The translations under genes were made by a program, and so were the position numbers. A stretch of 48,438 nt of DNA from a virus: IMG/VR virus record IMGVR_UViG_3300044641_006397, positions 1 through 48,438 of that record. One strand, 5' to 3'. Of the stretch, positions 1 through 8,800 are shown one piece after another (positions within the stretch are counted from its first letter, which is position 1; the number at the start of each line of letters is the position of its first letter). The notes below the pieces were generated by a model. The model was not told the origin of the DNA, made no database searches, and saw only the letters and a program-made list of their open reading frames with translations.

Positions 1-1235
1 GTTTCCACATGGATAGTGGGGCCACTGTGGTAACAATCGCAGCAGGATTTAACACTTCTGGTGAAACGGCATTCGAAGTAGGTGTCGGGTCATTTAATTC
101 TGAACCAACCGATGTAGACAACCCATACTATCGTTTGAATACTCGTAAGTTTACATTGTATCCTGCGGGTGGTTTTGACGGATGGGACATCTATAGAGAA
201 TACAGAACAAACGCCGATACATACGCACTTGGTCAAACAGGTTATAAATTTGGTGCAGCTCCATCCACAACTTATCCAACAGCAACTGGATGGGGAGCTT
301 TCAAACAAATTTCAGGACCTAACCAAGAGGTTTGGGCAAACACTGACTACTACGCTTACAAATGGGGTCAAACAACCTTCAATAATCCTGAAGCGGTAAA
401 CATCAATATATTTACAACACCGGGTATCGATTATGTGAACAACTCTAACTTGGTTGAAGACGCAATTGATTTAATTGAATCAGATAGAGCAGACTCAATT
501 TACATTTGTACTACTCCTGATTTTAACATGTTCTTACCAACATGGAATGATGTGTCAGAAGGTTTAATATACCCACAAGAAGCTGTGGACAACTTAGAGG
601 AGACAGGAATTGACTCTAACTACACGGCTACTTACTACCCATGGGTATTAACAAGAGATACTGTGAACAATACACAAATCTATTTACCACCAACGGCTGA
701 AGTTGTAAGAAACTTAGCTTTGACTGATAATATTGCTTTCCCTTGGTTCGCATCTGCAGGATATACAAGAGGTTTGGTAAATTCAATCAAAGCAAGAAGA
801 AAACTTACACAAGAAGATAGAGACACACTTTACAAAGGTAGAATTAACCCAATTGCAACTTTCTCAGATGTGGGTACAGTAATTTGGGGTAATAAAACTT
901 TACAAATTAAAGAGTCTGCGCTTGACAGAATTAATGTTAGAAGACTATTACTTCAAGCTCGTAAATTGATTTCGGCAGTGGCAATCAGATTGTTGTTCGA
1001 ACAAAATGATGATAAAGTTAGACAAGATTTCTTGGATTCAGTAAACCCAATTTTGGATCAAATTAGAAGAGACCGAGGTTTGATTGACTTTAGAGTTACA
1101 GTTTCTAACACACCTGAAGATTTGGATTCCAATACTTTAACGGGTAAAATATTCTTGAAACCTACAAGAGCATTAGAATACATCGACATCGAGTTTGTTA
1201 TTACACCAACAGGAGCATCTTTTGATGATGTATAA
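1..1235 (+). CDS. 18: Tail sheath protein, 3' part (5' end cut by window)
   Basis: Contractile tail sheath subunit, which polymerises around the tail tube and contracts to drive it through the host envelope. The reading frame is open from the first bases (codons for F-H precede the first Met at 9), so the start lies upstream; about 410 residues are visible against about 660 in T4 gp18. The C-terminal half carries the conserved core of the sheath family: a PWFASAGYTRG segment, a KLTQEDRDTLY segment, GRINPIATF, a WGNKTLQ strand and SALDRINVRRLLL followed by FEQND. This order is diagnostic of the sheath C-terminal domain. It is followed by a hairpin terminator, so the sheath probably ends a transcript. 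The first Met in the window should not be taken as the real start. Confidence 0.95.
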   Translation, partial: FHMDSGATVVTIAAGFNTSGETAFEVGVGSFNSEPTDVDNPYYRLNTRKFTLYPAGGFDGWDIYREYRTNADTYALGQTGYKFGAAPSTTYPTATGWGAFKQISGPNQEVWANTDYYAYKWGQTTFNNPEAVNINIFTTPGIDYVNNSNLVEDAIDLIESDRADSIYICTTPDFNMFLPTWNDVSEGLIYPQEAVDNLEETGIDSNYTATYYPWVLTRDTVNNTQIYLPPTAEVVRNLALTDNIAFPWFASAGYTRGLVNSIKARRKLTQEDRDTLYKGRINPIATFSDVGTVIWGNKTLQIKESALDRINVRRLLLQARKLISAVAIRLLFEQNDDKVRQDFLDSVNPILDQIRRDRGLIDFRVTVSNTPEDLDSNTLTGKIFLKPTRALEYIDIEFVITPTGASFDDV

Positions 1236-1249
1236 TAGAAAATAAAAAT

Positions 1250-1275
1250 GGGGGATAGAAATATCCCCCTTATTA
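1250..1275 (+). terminator. Rho-independent terminator after tail sheath
   Basis: An 8-bp perfect stem, GGGGGATA (1250-1257) with TATCCCCC (1262-1269), is closed by a GAAA tetraloop of the stable GNRA type and followed by a T-rich run. It sits 15 nt past the sheath stop codon. Confidence 0.88.
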
Positions 1276-1283
1276 TATTTATA
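1274..1283 (+). promoter_or_regulatory. TATTTAT element (candidate late promoter) before 45-aa gene
   Basis: TATATTTATA lies just after the sheath terminator and 11 nt before the ATG at 1294. It is one of about ten similar elements before structural genes in this window. Its role as a phage late promoter is inferred from recurrence and spacing. Confidence 0.4.
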
Positions 1284-1293
1284 TTAAAAGACT

Positions 1294-1431
1294 ATGAAAA
1301 TAGAGAAAAAAATTATCAAAGAAAGTATAGGGGACAAGAAAATGAGTCCTGAAACTTTTTCTACACAAAAACAAAACATTATTTTAACTGAATCTCAGTT
1401 GGACACATTATTGAAGAAAATTAGAAAATAA
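1294..1431 (+). CDS. Small 45-aa protein of unknown function, coupled to HAD gene
   Basis: A 45-residue lysine-rich reading frame starting with MKIEKKIIKES and ending LLKKIRK. It contains an ILTESQLDTLL segment. Supporting evidence that it is real: it lies directly between a terminator plus TATTTAT element and the next gene, and its stop overlaps the next start as TAATG (stop 1429-1431, ATG 1431), which suggests translational coupling. I recall similar short ESQL-type segments in other T4-like phage proteins, but cannot assign a function. It could also be a leader peptide whose translation sets expression of the downstream gene. Confidence 0.6.
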   Translation: MKIEKKIIKESIGDKKMSPETFSTQKQNIILTESQLDTLLKKIRK

Positions 1432-2315
1432 TGAATGTAAAAAAACATGTTTACAACTATTTGAACAGAATAGTGTCGGAGGGTATTGATGAAACAGGCA
1501 CACCTGACACTAAATATTATGCATTCGATTGGGATGATAATATTGTTTATATGCCAACGCAAATTATAGTATTGACCGAAAATGATGATGAAATCGGTAT
1601 GTCTACCGAAGATTTTGCAGAACACAGACACAAAATTGGAGTTGAACCCTTTTATTATAAGGGAACTACTGTTGTTGGGTTTGCAAAGGACTCATTTAAA
1701 TTTTTCAAAGAAATGGGTGACAAAAGGTTTGTTATTGACTCAATGCTTGCTAAACCAGGACCATCATGGAATGACTTTGTTGAATGTATAAACGGTGGAT
1801 CAATATTTGCGATTATCACGGCCAGAGGGCATAACCCTTCGGCTTTAAGAGAAGGTGTGTATAACTTTATTGTTAGTAACCACAACGGTATCAATAGTAA
1901 GTTACTAGTTGAAAACTTAAAAAAGTACCGAAATTTTTTCTCAGAAGATGAAATGGTGACCGAACAAATAGATGTCAATTTTTCTGACAAAGAGTTAATT
2001 GACGAATATTTGGACCTTTGTGTTTATGAACCCGTAACTTTTGGACAAGGAAGTGCTGCCAATCCTGAGAAATTAAAAATTATAGCAATGAGAAAGTTCA
2101 TAAGTTACTGTCAAGGATTAGCTGATGAGATCGGGAAAAAAGCTTATTTCAAAAACGGTGTCGCTAATAATGAGATTATATTACAGATCGGTTTTTCAGA
2201 TGACGATGAAGGTAATGTAAAATCAATAGATAATTTAGTGTCTCAAGAATATCCAGATGTTCCTATATCCGTATATCTAACAAAAGGAGATGAAAAAGTT
2301 AAATATAATAAGTAA
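1431..2315 (+). CDS. HAD-superfamily hydrolase-like protein
   Basis: A 294-aa protein with the signature blocks of the haloacid dehalogenase fold. Motif I is FDWDDN, giving the Asp nucleophile pair D33 and D35 (the usual Thr/Val position is D36/N37). Motif II is AIITARG with T130. An acidic GFSDDDEGN stretch near residue 255 fits motif IV, which binds Mg2+. HAD enzymes are mostly phosphatases, so a phosphatase acting on a nucleotide, nucleic acid end or small phosphate ester is plausible; the substrate cannot be read from the sequence. The gene sits between sheath and tail tube, an odd place for an enzyme. The start overlaps the stop of the preceding 45-aa gene. Fold assignment is fairly secure, function is not. 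Confidence 0.7.
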   Translation: MNVKKHVYNYLNRIVSEGIDETGTPDTKYYAFDWDDNIVYMPTQIIVLTENDDEIGMSTEDFAEHRHKIGVEPFYYKGTTVVGFAKDSFKFFKEMGDKRFVIDSMLAKPGPSWNDFVECINGGSIFAIITARGHNPSALREGVYNFIVSNHNGINSKLLVENLKKYRNFFSEDEMVTEQIDVNFSDKELIDEYLDLCVYEPVTFGQGSAANPEKLKIIAMRKFISYCQGLADEIGKKAYFKNGVANNEIILQIGFSDDDEGNVKSIDNLVSQEYPDVPISVYLTKGDEKVKYNK

Positions 2316-2384
2316 TTAAGTAACTTTCTAGTTAAAGAATATTTTAAAAATACTTGGAAGTAAATAGAAAAATTTGAAACAAGG

Positions 2385-2394
2385 TATATTTATA
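2385..2394 (+). promoter_or_regulatory. TATTTAT element before tail tube gene
   Basis: TATATTTATA lies in the 112-nt gap between the HAD-like gene and the tail tube gene, with 34 nt from the end of TATTTAT to the ATG. The leader is long compared with most other copies, and no Shine-Dalgarno sequence is present. Candidate late promoter, by recurrence. Confidence 0.4.
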
Positions 2395-2427
2395 ATAAAA
2401 ATAAAAGAAAAAACAAAAATTTAAACA

Positions 2428-2916
2428 ATGGCTGATTTGTTAATGAAAATGCCCTTTCAGTATGAACCTAAAAGAGCTAACCGATTTATATTGACTTTCC
2501 CAACATCTTTGGGAATCAATTCTTGGTATGTAGAAAGCACATCAAGACCAAGCATAAAAATAGAATCAAAAGATATCGCCTTTTTAAATACTAAAACATA
2601 TGTGGCTGGTAACTTCGAGTGGGAACCTATTAGTGTTAAGTTTAGAGACCCTATTGGACCATCAGCTGCACAAGCACTAATGGAGTGGGTTCGTTTACAC
2701 GCTGAGTCCGTAACAGGTCGTATGGGTTACGCTGCGGGGTATAAAAAAGACATCGATTTAGAAATGTTAGACCCAACAGGAGTTGCGGTTGAAAAGTGGA
2801 TATTACAAGGTTGTTTCCTAACCGATGTTAAATTTGGTGACTTAGGTTATGATAAGACTGACATCATGACTATTGATGCGACATTAAGACCTGATCGTTG
2901 TATATTAGTTTACTAA
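2428..2916 (+). CDS. 19: Tail tube protein (gp19-like)
   Basis: Subunit of the inner tail tube through which DNA passes. At 162 aa it matches the size of T4 gp19 (about 163 aa). Family features are an N-terminal PFQYEPKRANRFILTFP strand typical of T4 gp19-type tube proteins, a central WEPISVKFRDPIGPSAAQAL region, and a C-terminal GDLGYDKTDIMTIDATLRPDR block. It has its own TATTTAT element upstream and a strong terminator immediately downstream, so it can be made as a monocistronic transcript, fitting a protein needed in high copy. The A-rich leader lacks a ribosome-binding motif, as usual for Bacteroidota. Confidence 0.93.
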   Translation: MADLLMKMPFQYEPKRANRFILTFPTSLGINSWYVESTSRPSIKIESKDIAFLNTKTYVAGNFEWEPISVKFRDPIGPSAAQALMEWVRLHAESVTGRMGYAAGYKKDIDLEMLDPTGVAVEKWILQGCFLTDVKFGDLGYDKTDIMTIDATLRPDRCILVY

Positions 2917-2939
2917 AATAAAAAATATTATTATGTTCG

Positions 2940-2966
2940 AAACCCACTCACAAGGTGGGTTTTTTG
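2940..2966 (+). terminator. Terminator after tail tube gene
   Basis: The stem AAACCCAC (2940-2947) with GTGGGTTT (2955-2962) is closed by a 7-nt loop and followed by a T run. It lies 23 nt past the tail tube stop. Confidence 0.88.
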
Positions 2967-2988
2967 TTTACATATAATAGATGTAAAG

Positions 2989-2998
2989 TATATTTAAA
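2989..2998 (+). promoter_or_regulatory. TATTTAA variant of the upstream element
   Basis: TATATTTAAA lies 11 nt before the ATG at 3009, directly after the tail tube terminator. It differs from the consensus only in the last base of TATTTAT, and matches in context and spacing. Confidence 0.35.
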
Positions 2999-3008
2999 AT
3001 AAAAAACT

Positions 3009-3767
3009 ATGAATACAGTCGAATCATATGGACAAATGGACTTCAACTTACCACACGATGTGGTGAAGTTACCAACTAAAGGAATATTTTATAAACCTAA
3101 AAGGGAAGCATTGAAAGTCGGGTATTTAACGGCTAGTGATGAAAACATGTTGTTGTCACCCAATTTATCGAGTGATGGGGTAATCCCCCTTTTGATGAAA
3201 ACTAAAATTTATGAACCTGGATTTGACATTAATCAGCTACTAAATGTAGATGTGCAGGCAATCCTAATTTTTTTAAGAAATACTTCATTTGGGTCTGAGT
3301 ATAAATTAAAAGTAACTGATCCAGCTACAAACAAACCATTTGATATTTCTTTATTATTAGAAGAAATAAATATTATTGATCCCATTCACAAACCTGATAA
3401 TGATGGACTTTTTAGTTTCACATTACCAAAAACAAATCAAAATGTAAAAGTTAAATTGTTAACTTTAGGTGATGAGAAAGAATTAGACAAATTATCAGAA
3501 TCATACCCACAAGGAATGGTTGCTCCTGTGGTAACTAGAAGGTTAGAAAAAAGTATTGTTGAGTTGAATGGTGATACGGACAGAAATAAAATATCATCTT
3601 TTATAACACAAATGCCAATTGGCGATTCTAAATTCCTTAGAAAGTTCCTCACAGAGTGCGAACCTAAATTAGATCTTAAAAGAAGTGTAATGGCCCCATC
3701 AGGAGAAAAGGTAACAGTTAATCTGTCCTTCGGGCTTGAGTTTTTTCGCCCTTTCTTCGAATCATAA
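3009..3767 (+). CDS. 26: Baseplate hub/tail assembly chaperone-like protein (gp26-like)
   Basis: A 252-aa protein resembling the T4 gp26 baseplate family. Features are an early KLPTKGIFY motif (residues 20-28), a DENMLLSPNL segment, and a central LLTLGDEKELDKL block. It lies between tail tube and tape measure, exactly where tail assembly chaperones sit in most long-tailed phages. It is therefore likely to bind the tape measure or hub during assembly and may be absent from the finished virion. Its stop (3765-3767) precedes a small gp51-like frame in another phase. The family call is moderately strong; the chaperone role is inferred from position. Confidence 0.7.
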   Translation: MNTVESYGQMDFNLPHDVVKLPTKGIFYKPKREALKVGYLTASDENMLLSPNLSSDGVIPLLMKTKIYEPGFDINQLLNVDVQAILIFLRNTSFGSEYKLKVTDPATNKPFDISLLLEEINIIDPIHKPDNDGLFSFTLPKTNQNVKVKLLTLGDEKELDKLSESYPQGMVAPVVTRRLEKSIVELNGDTDRNKISSFITQMPIGDSKFLRKFLTECEPKLDLKRSVMAPSGEKVTVNLSFGLEFFRPFFES

Positions 3768-3777
3768 ATTAAATTTA

Positions 3778-3900
3778 ATGGATGAGATTTTCTATCTCGC
3801 AAAGTATGTCAACTTCACTTATAGTGATATAATGAGCATGCCAACATTCGAGAGAAGATATTTTGTTGACAAGTTGATCGAGTCGTTCAATAAAAATTAA
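3778..3900 (+). CDS. 51: Small gp51-like tail/baseplate assembly protein
   Basis: A 40-aa frame starting MDEIFYLAKYVNFTYSDI and continuing with MSMPTFERRYFVDKL. The pattern (short helix, YSDIMSMP, then ERRYF) resembles the small second assembly protein that follows gp26-like genes in T4-like phages. It starts 10 nt after the gp26-like stop. The same frame is open upstream from 3715, overlapping the end of the gp26-like gene, so it could be made alone from the ATG at 3778 or as a frameshift extension of the upstream protein. It is too short for standard ORF cut-offs and easily missed. The assignment is from motif memory and position. Confidence 0.62.
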   Translation: MDEIFYLAKYVNFTYSDIMSMPTFERRYFVDKLIESFNKN

Positions 3901-3905
3901 CTTTT

Positions 3906-3914
3906 AATATTTAT
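3906..3914 (+). promoter_or_regulatory. TATTTAT element before tape measure gene
   Basis: AATATTTAT ends 15 nt before the ATG at 3930, in the 29-nt gap after the gp51-like stop. Candidate late promoter, by recurrence and spacing. Confidence 0.38.
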
Positions 3915-3929
3915 TATAAAAAGTAAAAT

Positions 3930-5861
3930 ATGTTATTATTTTTTGACGATACTACAACACTTAGTGAATTTGATCAGTTAGGTACTTCCTATGGTGAAAT
4001 AGTTAGTAACCTTACAAGTGCGTTCAAAAAGGGAATTACACAAGGTTTTGAGAATGGTATATCAACCTTGACTGCTATGAACGATAGTGCTTTGAAACTA
4101 CAAAAGACTATTGGTAGTGGTGTTGTAATGAGTACCGATCAGTTTAGAAATCGATTGATTGATTCATATTTAGATGTTGTAAAAATGGGCGGTAGTGTTA
4201 CCGATGTAACAGATGCGATGTCCGAATTGGCTACAGAATCAGGAAAAATAGTACAACCAAGTTTTGAAGTGGCAAAACAAATGGTTGCCCTTTCTAAAAC
4301 AACAGGATTGGCAACCAAGGAGTTAGGTAAGATGGAAGGTGCTTTTCTGAGGTTGACAAAGTCACAAACTAAAAGTGCTGAAAAAATGGCCGAGATTGCA
4401 AAAATTGCAAGACAATCAGGATTGGATGCCTCACAACTTTTGCAAAATGTAAACAAGAACTTACAGTTAGTAGACTCATACGCATTTAAAGGTGGAGTTG
4501 ATGGTCTAACACAAATGACAGCAAAGGCTCAGTCTTTGAATGTTGAATTGGGGGATATAGTTAGTGAACAAACTATGGAAAATTTGTTGGACCCTGAAAA
4601 GGCTATCGAAATGGCACAAACACTTAGTATGATTGGCGGATTTGGTTCTGACTTAACAAATTTCACACAACTTTTAAATGCAGGAAGAAACGATGTAGGG
4701 AAACTACAAGATTCATTTATTAATCTTGCAGAATCAGCATTTAAGGTAAATGACGCAACAGGTGAAATAACGATAGATGCTCTACAAAGAGATAGGTTAA
4801 AGGCATCTGTTGAAGCGATAAATGGGGACTACAAAAAGTTCATTCAAATTGGTAGAGAGGCTGCAAAACAAACTGCAATATCGAACAAACTTATTACTGC
4901 TGGCTTTGATTCTAAAATTTCACCAGAATCAATGAACTTGGTTAAATCCCTTACTGAAATAGGAAAAGGAGGTAAATTAGAACTTAAAATACCTGGATTC
5001 GAAACTAATGATTTAGTCAAAACCCTTCAAAATAATCCTGCGGCTCTTGAACAGGCGTTAAAAGATTATAAAGATAAAGCTGACCTTTCAGATAGGCAAC
5101 TTGCTGAACAAACATTAGGTGTTCAAGAATCAACGCAAAGGGATGCTAGAATAATTAGGGATGTTGTGTTAAAAAGTTTGTCTGAAACTGAGAGAAATAA
5201 TGTATTGACTACAATAAAGGAAGGACAACAATCGTTATTTGAAGGAACACAAAATGTTGCGAACGGTCTTAAAGACATACCAAAAGGACTTTTAACAAAT
5301 ACTGCCGAATTAAGAACTATGATTTCAAATACTAAAGGCGAAATTGATAGACAAAAACCCTCAAGGTCAGATACTGAGGGTGCTAATTTACCTAAAGCGG
5401 TTGAAGCTATAGACCTCCTACAGGAGGATGCTTTTTTTGGGGAAGGAAAAAAAATGTTATCTTTAGGTAAGGGTGAAATGTTTGATTTTATTAAAGACGA
5501 CCAAGCAATTTTTGCACCCGATTTAGATAAGAAAATAGGTCTTTTAACTGAAACATATATGAATGCAAGTTCATTTTCAGATACACTTTCTAAAAATGTA
5601 AGTTTGAAAGGACCTGAAGAAAAAACACTTCCCCTACAACAAATTGTTACAAAACAAGAAACTTCACAAAACATTACACAAACGGTAGATAATAATTTCA
5701 ATATAAGCGTTGATTTGAATGTTAAAGGGTTGACATCCGGACCTTTAGCCGAAATACTAACAAGAGACGCAGAATTCCAAAGAAGCCTTAAAAATAAGGT
5801 GATGGAAATATTCAGTCAAAAAAATCTATTGTCCAAGTCTAAAACAAGATTTGAATCATAA
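3930..5861 (+). CDS. 29: Tail tape measure protein (gp29-like)
   Basis: A 643-aa protein, mostly predicted alpha-helical, rich in Lys, Glu, Ala and Gln, and nearly free of Cys and Trp. It lies directly after the two assembly chaperone-like genes and before the baseplate hub cluster. This position and composition are those of the tape measure (T4 gp29, about 590 aa), which sets tail length and occupies the tube lumen. A helical core at about residues 95-330 is followed by a more polar region and a C-terminal segment with ITQTVDNNFNISVDLNV, then LTRDAEFQRSL near the end. By the usual rule of about 0.15 nm per residue, the tail would be roughly 95-100 nm long. No enzymatic domain is seen. Confidence 0.82.
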   Translation: MLLFFDDTTTLSEFDQLGTSYGEIVSNLTSAFKKGITQGFENGISTLTAMNDSALKLQKTIGSGVVMSTDQFRNRLIDSYLDVVKMGGSVTDVTDAMSELATESGKIVQPSFEVAKQMVALSKTTGLATKELGKMEGAFLRLTKSQTKSAEKMAEIAKIARQSGLDASQLLQNVNKNLQLVDSYAFKGGVDGLTQMTAKAQSLNVELGDIVSEQTMENLLDPEKAIEMAQTLSMIGGFGSDLTNFTQLLNAGRNDVGKLQDSFINLAESAFKVNDATGEITIDALQRDRLKASVEAINGDYKKFIQIGREAAKQTAISNKLITAGFDSKISPESMNLVKSLTEIGKGGKLELKIPGFETNDLVKTLQNNPAALEQALKDYKDKADLSDRQLAEQTLGVQESTQRDARIIRDVVLKSLSETERNNVLTTIKEGQQSLFEGTQNVANGLKDIPKGLLTNTAELRTMISNTKGEIDRQKPSRSDTEGANLPKAVEAIDLLQEDAFFGEGKKMLSLGKGEMFDFIKDDQAIFAPDLDKKIGLLTETYMNASSFSDTLSKNVSLKGPEEKTLPLQQIVTKQETSQNITQTVDNNFNISVDLNVKGLTSGPLAEILTRDAEFQRSLKNKVMEIFSQKNLLSKSKTRFES

Positions 5862-5875
5862 AATTAGTATTCAAT

Positions 5876-5883
5876 CTATTTAT
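5876..5883 (+). promoter_or_regulatory. TATTTAT element before giant baseplate gene
   Basis: CTATTTAT ends 14 nt before the ATG at 5898, in the short gap after the tape measure stop. Candidate late promoter, by recurrence and spacing. Confidence 0.38.
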
Positions 5884-5897
5884 TTAAAAAACAATAG

Positions 5898-8800
5898 ATG
5901 AATAGCCCACTATCATTTAATTCGACTGAAAACTTCAGAAAAAAATTACAAGTTCGTAATCTTGAACCATACAAGGTAGACGGATCTTTTTCATTTGACA
6001 TATTAAATGTTGCCTCAGAAATTGTTCTTGTTGATTACTCGGTAAGTAACTTACCTGATGTGACAGTTGAACAAAAAATTCAGGAAGAAAGATTAATTAA
6101 ACAAAATAAATTTAATCCAGTTGGCGGATTTGGAGATACTATTCAAATCAACATCAACAAAAACAATCAAAGTAATTTAGGTAATTACGGATACAAAAAC
6201 ACTATAGGTTCACAATTAGAAACTATTGGGGATACTACAGAAAAATTACTTTATGTTCAAAACATATATGGACCTGTAGACTTTTCAAATTCATTTGGAA
6301 ATACAATTGATATAAATAAAAATCTTAATACAACATCTAACAAAGGTGTTTATGGGTATATTAATACTGAAGGAAGTTTACTTGAAACTTTTGGGGTACA
6401 GAAAGAAACTGAACTTATTGTTATAAATCAATATGGTCCTGACCAAAATGACAGTAGAAATACTGTAGTACCTAATATTAACAAACAATCCAAACCAAAT
6501 GAAGGTCACTATGACTTTTCAGATACATTAGGAAGTGATTTAGAAAAAAAGGGTAGAACATCAAAAGAAGAACAAATTGTTATTAACCAATATGGTCCTG
6601 AGGGTCAACAGAGTACTCAAACCATAAACCCTAATGTCAACAAACAAACTAAATCTAACGAGGGAAATTATGGACCTTCTGATGCGATTTTTAGTCCGTT
6701 AGAGTTAGAAGGGGATAAAATGGAAGGACTATTAAGGGTCTTGAACAAATACTCACCAACTAATATACAAAATGGTTATGGTAACTCAGTGTTGTTCCCG
6801 ACATTGGTAATCGGATCCAACCAAGGAGACTATGATTATGTTTCAGATGGACCAAATATAACTGCTGACCAATCAAGAGCAAATGCATATGTGACTAACT
6901 TTTTTGGACCTGACGGAGGGTTCAATGGTCAAGTAAACCCAAACACAAACAACCAAACACGACCAAATTCAGGCCCATATAGTTATGGAGGTTCGTCTCC
7001 GAACCTTACTACTGAACAATCACAATTGATATCCTATTTGGCAAATGTCTTCGGGCCTGAGGATCAACCGAATGGTTTTGGACCCATGATCAATCCTAAT
7101 TTGAATTTTCAAACACAGGCGAATCAGGGTGAGTATGACTTTACGGCATCTGCACCAAATAAGACAACCGAACAATCTATTCAATACAACTATATTAAAA
7201 ATCTATATAATACAGGAGAAGGGACCTATGAACCGTTAGTTATTGATGAATTGTTCCCTGACACTTTGAATAGACCATATGCTAATAGTGATACAACATT
7301 TTCATTTGTTGCCTCGTCTTATAGTCCTTTTGCAATTCTTACAAGTGATAATCCTAACGGTAGTGAGGGTTCTTTGAGTAACGACTCAAACTTGGCAAAA
7401 ATTGCCGCAAAAAAACTTCAACAAGAGTTTAAATCAAGAGTTGCTGCTGAATTATACCAACAAACGGTAGGTAGGTCTATTTTAACAAGTTCTACTGTAG
7501 GACCTCCGTCTGGTGGAATAGGAAATACGCCATCATTAGATCCGTTTGATATTTTAGGAGTTGCCACCAATAATGTTCCTTTAATACAAAAAAACTTTTC
7601 TATTACTGAACCCGCAACAATTGTTGGTGACATTTTAAACTTTACATCAAGAATCGCTGGACTTTACTCACCATACTCGATTATACCTGGTGAATACTTT
7701 GATTTTCCTGAAAGAAACTTTTTGAGTCAGGCATTGGCAAACCCAATTGGGGGTATTGGAAGTTTAGTTAGTAACTTCTCAAATAAAATATTATCGGCCA
7801 ATATTGATTCAGGATCAGAAAGATTCTTAGCCAACACATCAAGAGCAACAAGATCATTATTGTTTGATCAATTATTTTTTAATGCTTACAGACCCGATTA
7901 TAATTTTGAATCATTATTGAACCCAAACTTGTCGGCACCAAAACCAAATTTTTATATTGGAAACACTAAAAATTTTGTTAGAGATGTAGTAAGTCCTAAA
8001 AATGAGTTACCCTTAGGTAAGGGTGATCAACCAAGTATAGGTCCTGTTTTTGACTATGGAGAACTCGGTAAAGAATACGAAGGTAACCAAGTTAATAACC
8101 GATTTTTTGGAATCAACTCAAGAAACTTCTTTGATGGTGCATCAGACACAAAGGGCGTTATTGGGGGTGGATCTTTAATTGGGAACTTTACATGGACCAC
8201 ATCAAATAATACATATATAAAACCAGGACAACCTGTTGGATTTAATAACCAAGCGGTTAACTCCACAAACAGTGGATTAGATGAATTATTAAAAAATACA
8301 TTCGATAAATCTAAATCATCTGGTTTAAATTTAACAGACGGTTCAATATTAGACATTACACAAAAGTTAGTTGATGCAGGAAGCAGGTCATCAAACAAAA
8401 AACAACATGTCGGAAATGCAATCAACCAAGTATCCAAAGTCTTTAACGATGGTTATATGGAAATGACAAAAGGGTCAAGAGTTTTTAGATATGTCACCCC
8501 AACATCAGTTCAACCTAATCCTGACAATCCTGTGACGGATGTTCAAGGATATGAATATTGTAGATTGTTTACAAAAGATAGACCTTACTACACATATAGA
8601 AATCTTCAGAAAGGAAAATTAAGAAACAATAAAGGTAATATCAGAGGTGCGTCTTATTCAGTTTTAGATTCTACATATAACTTGAATATTGCTCCGATGA
8701 CAGGACCTGATTCGACAAATATACAAAATGGTAGAGTAAAAAAATATATGTTCTCTATTGAAAATTTGGCTTGGAGAACATCTAATAAACCGGGTTATAC

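Noticed and set aside
5123-5701. 192-aa open frame on the minus strand inside the tape measure gene
   Set aside because: It lies wholly antisense to a well-supported gene, is Ser/Cys/Phe-rich as expected of antisense AT-rich DNA, and has no promoter or family match.
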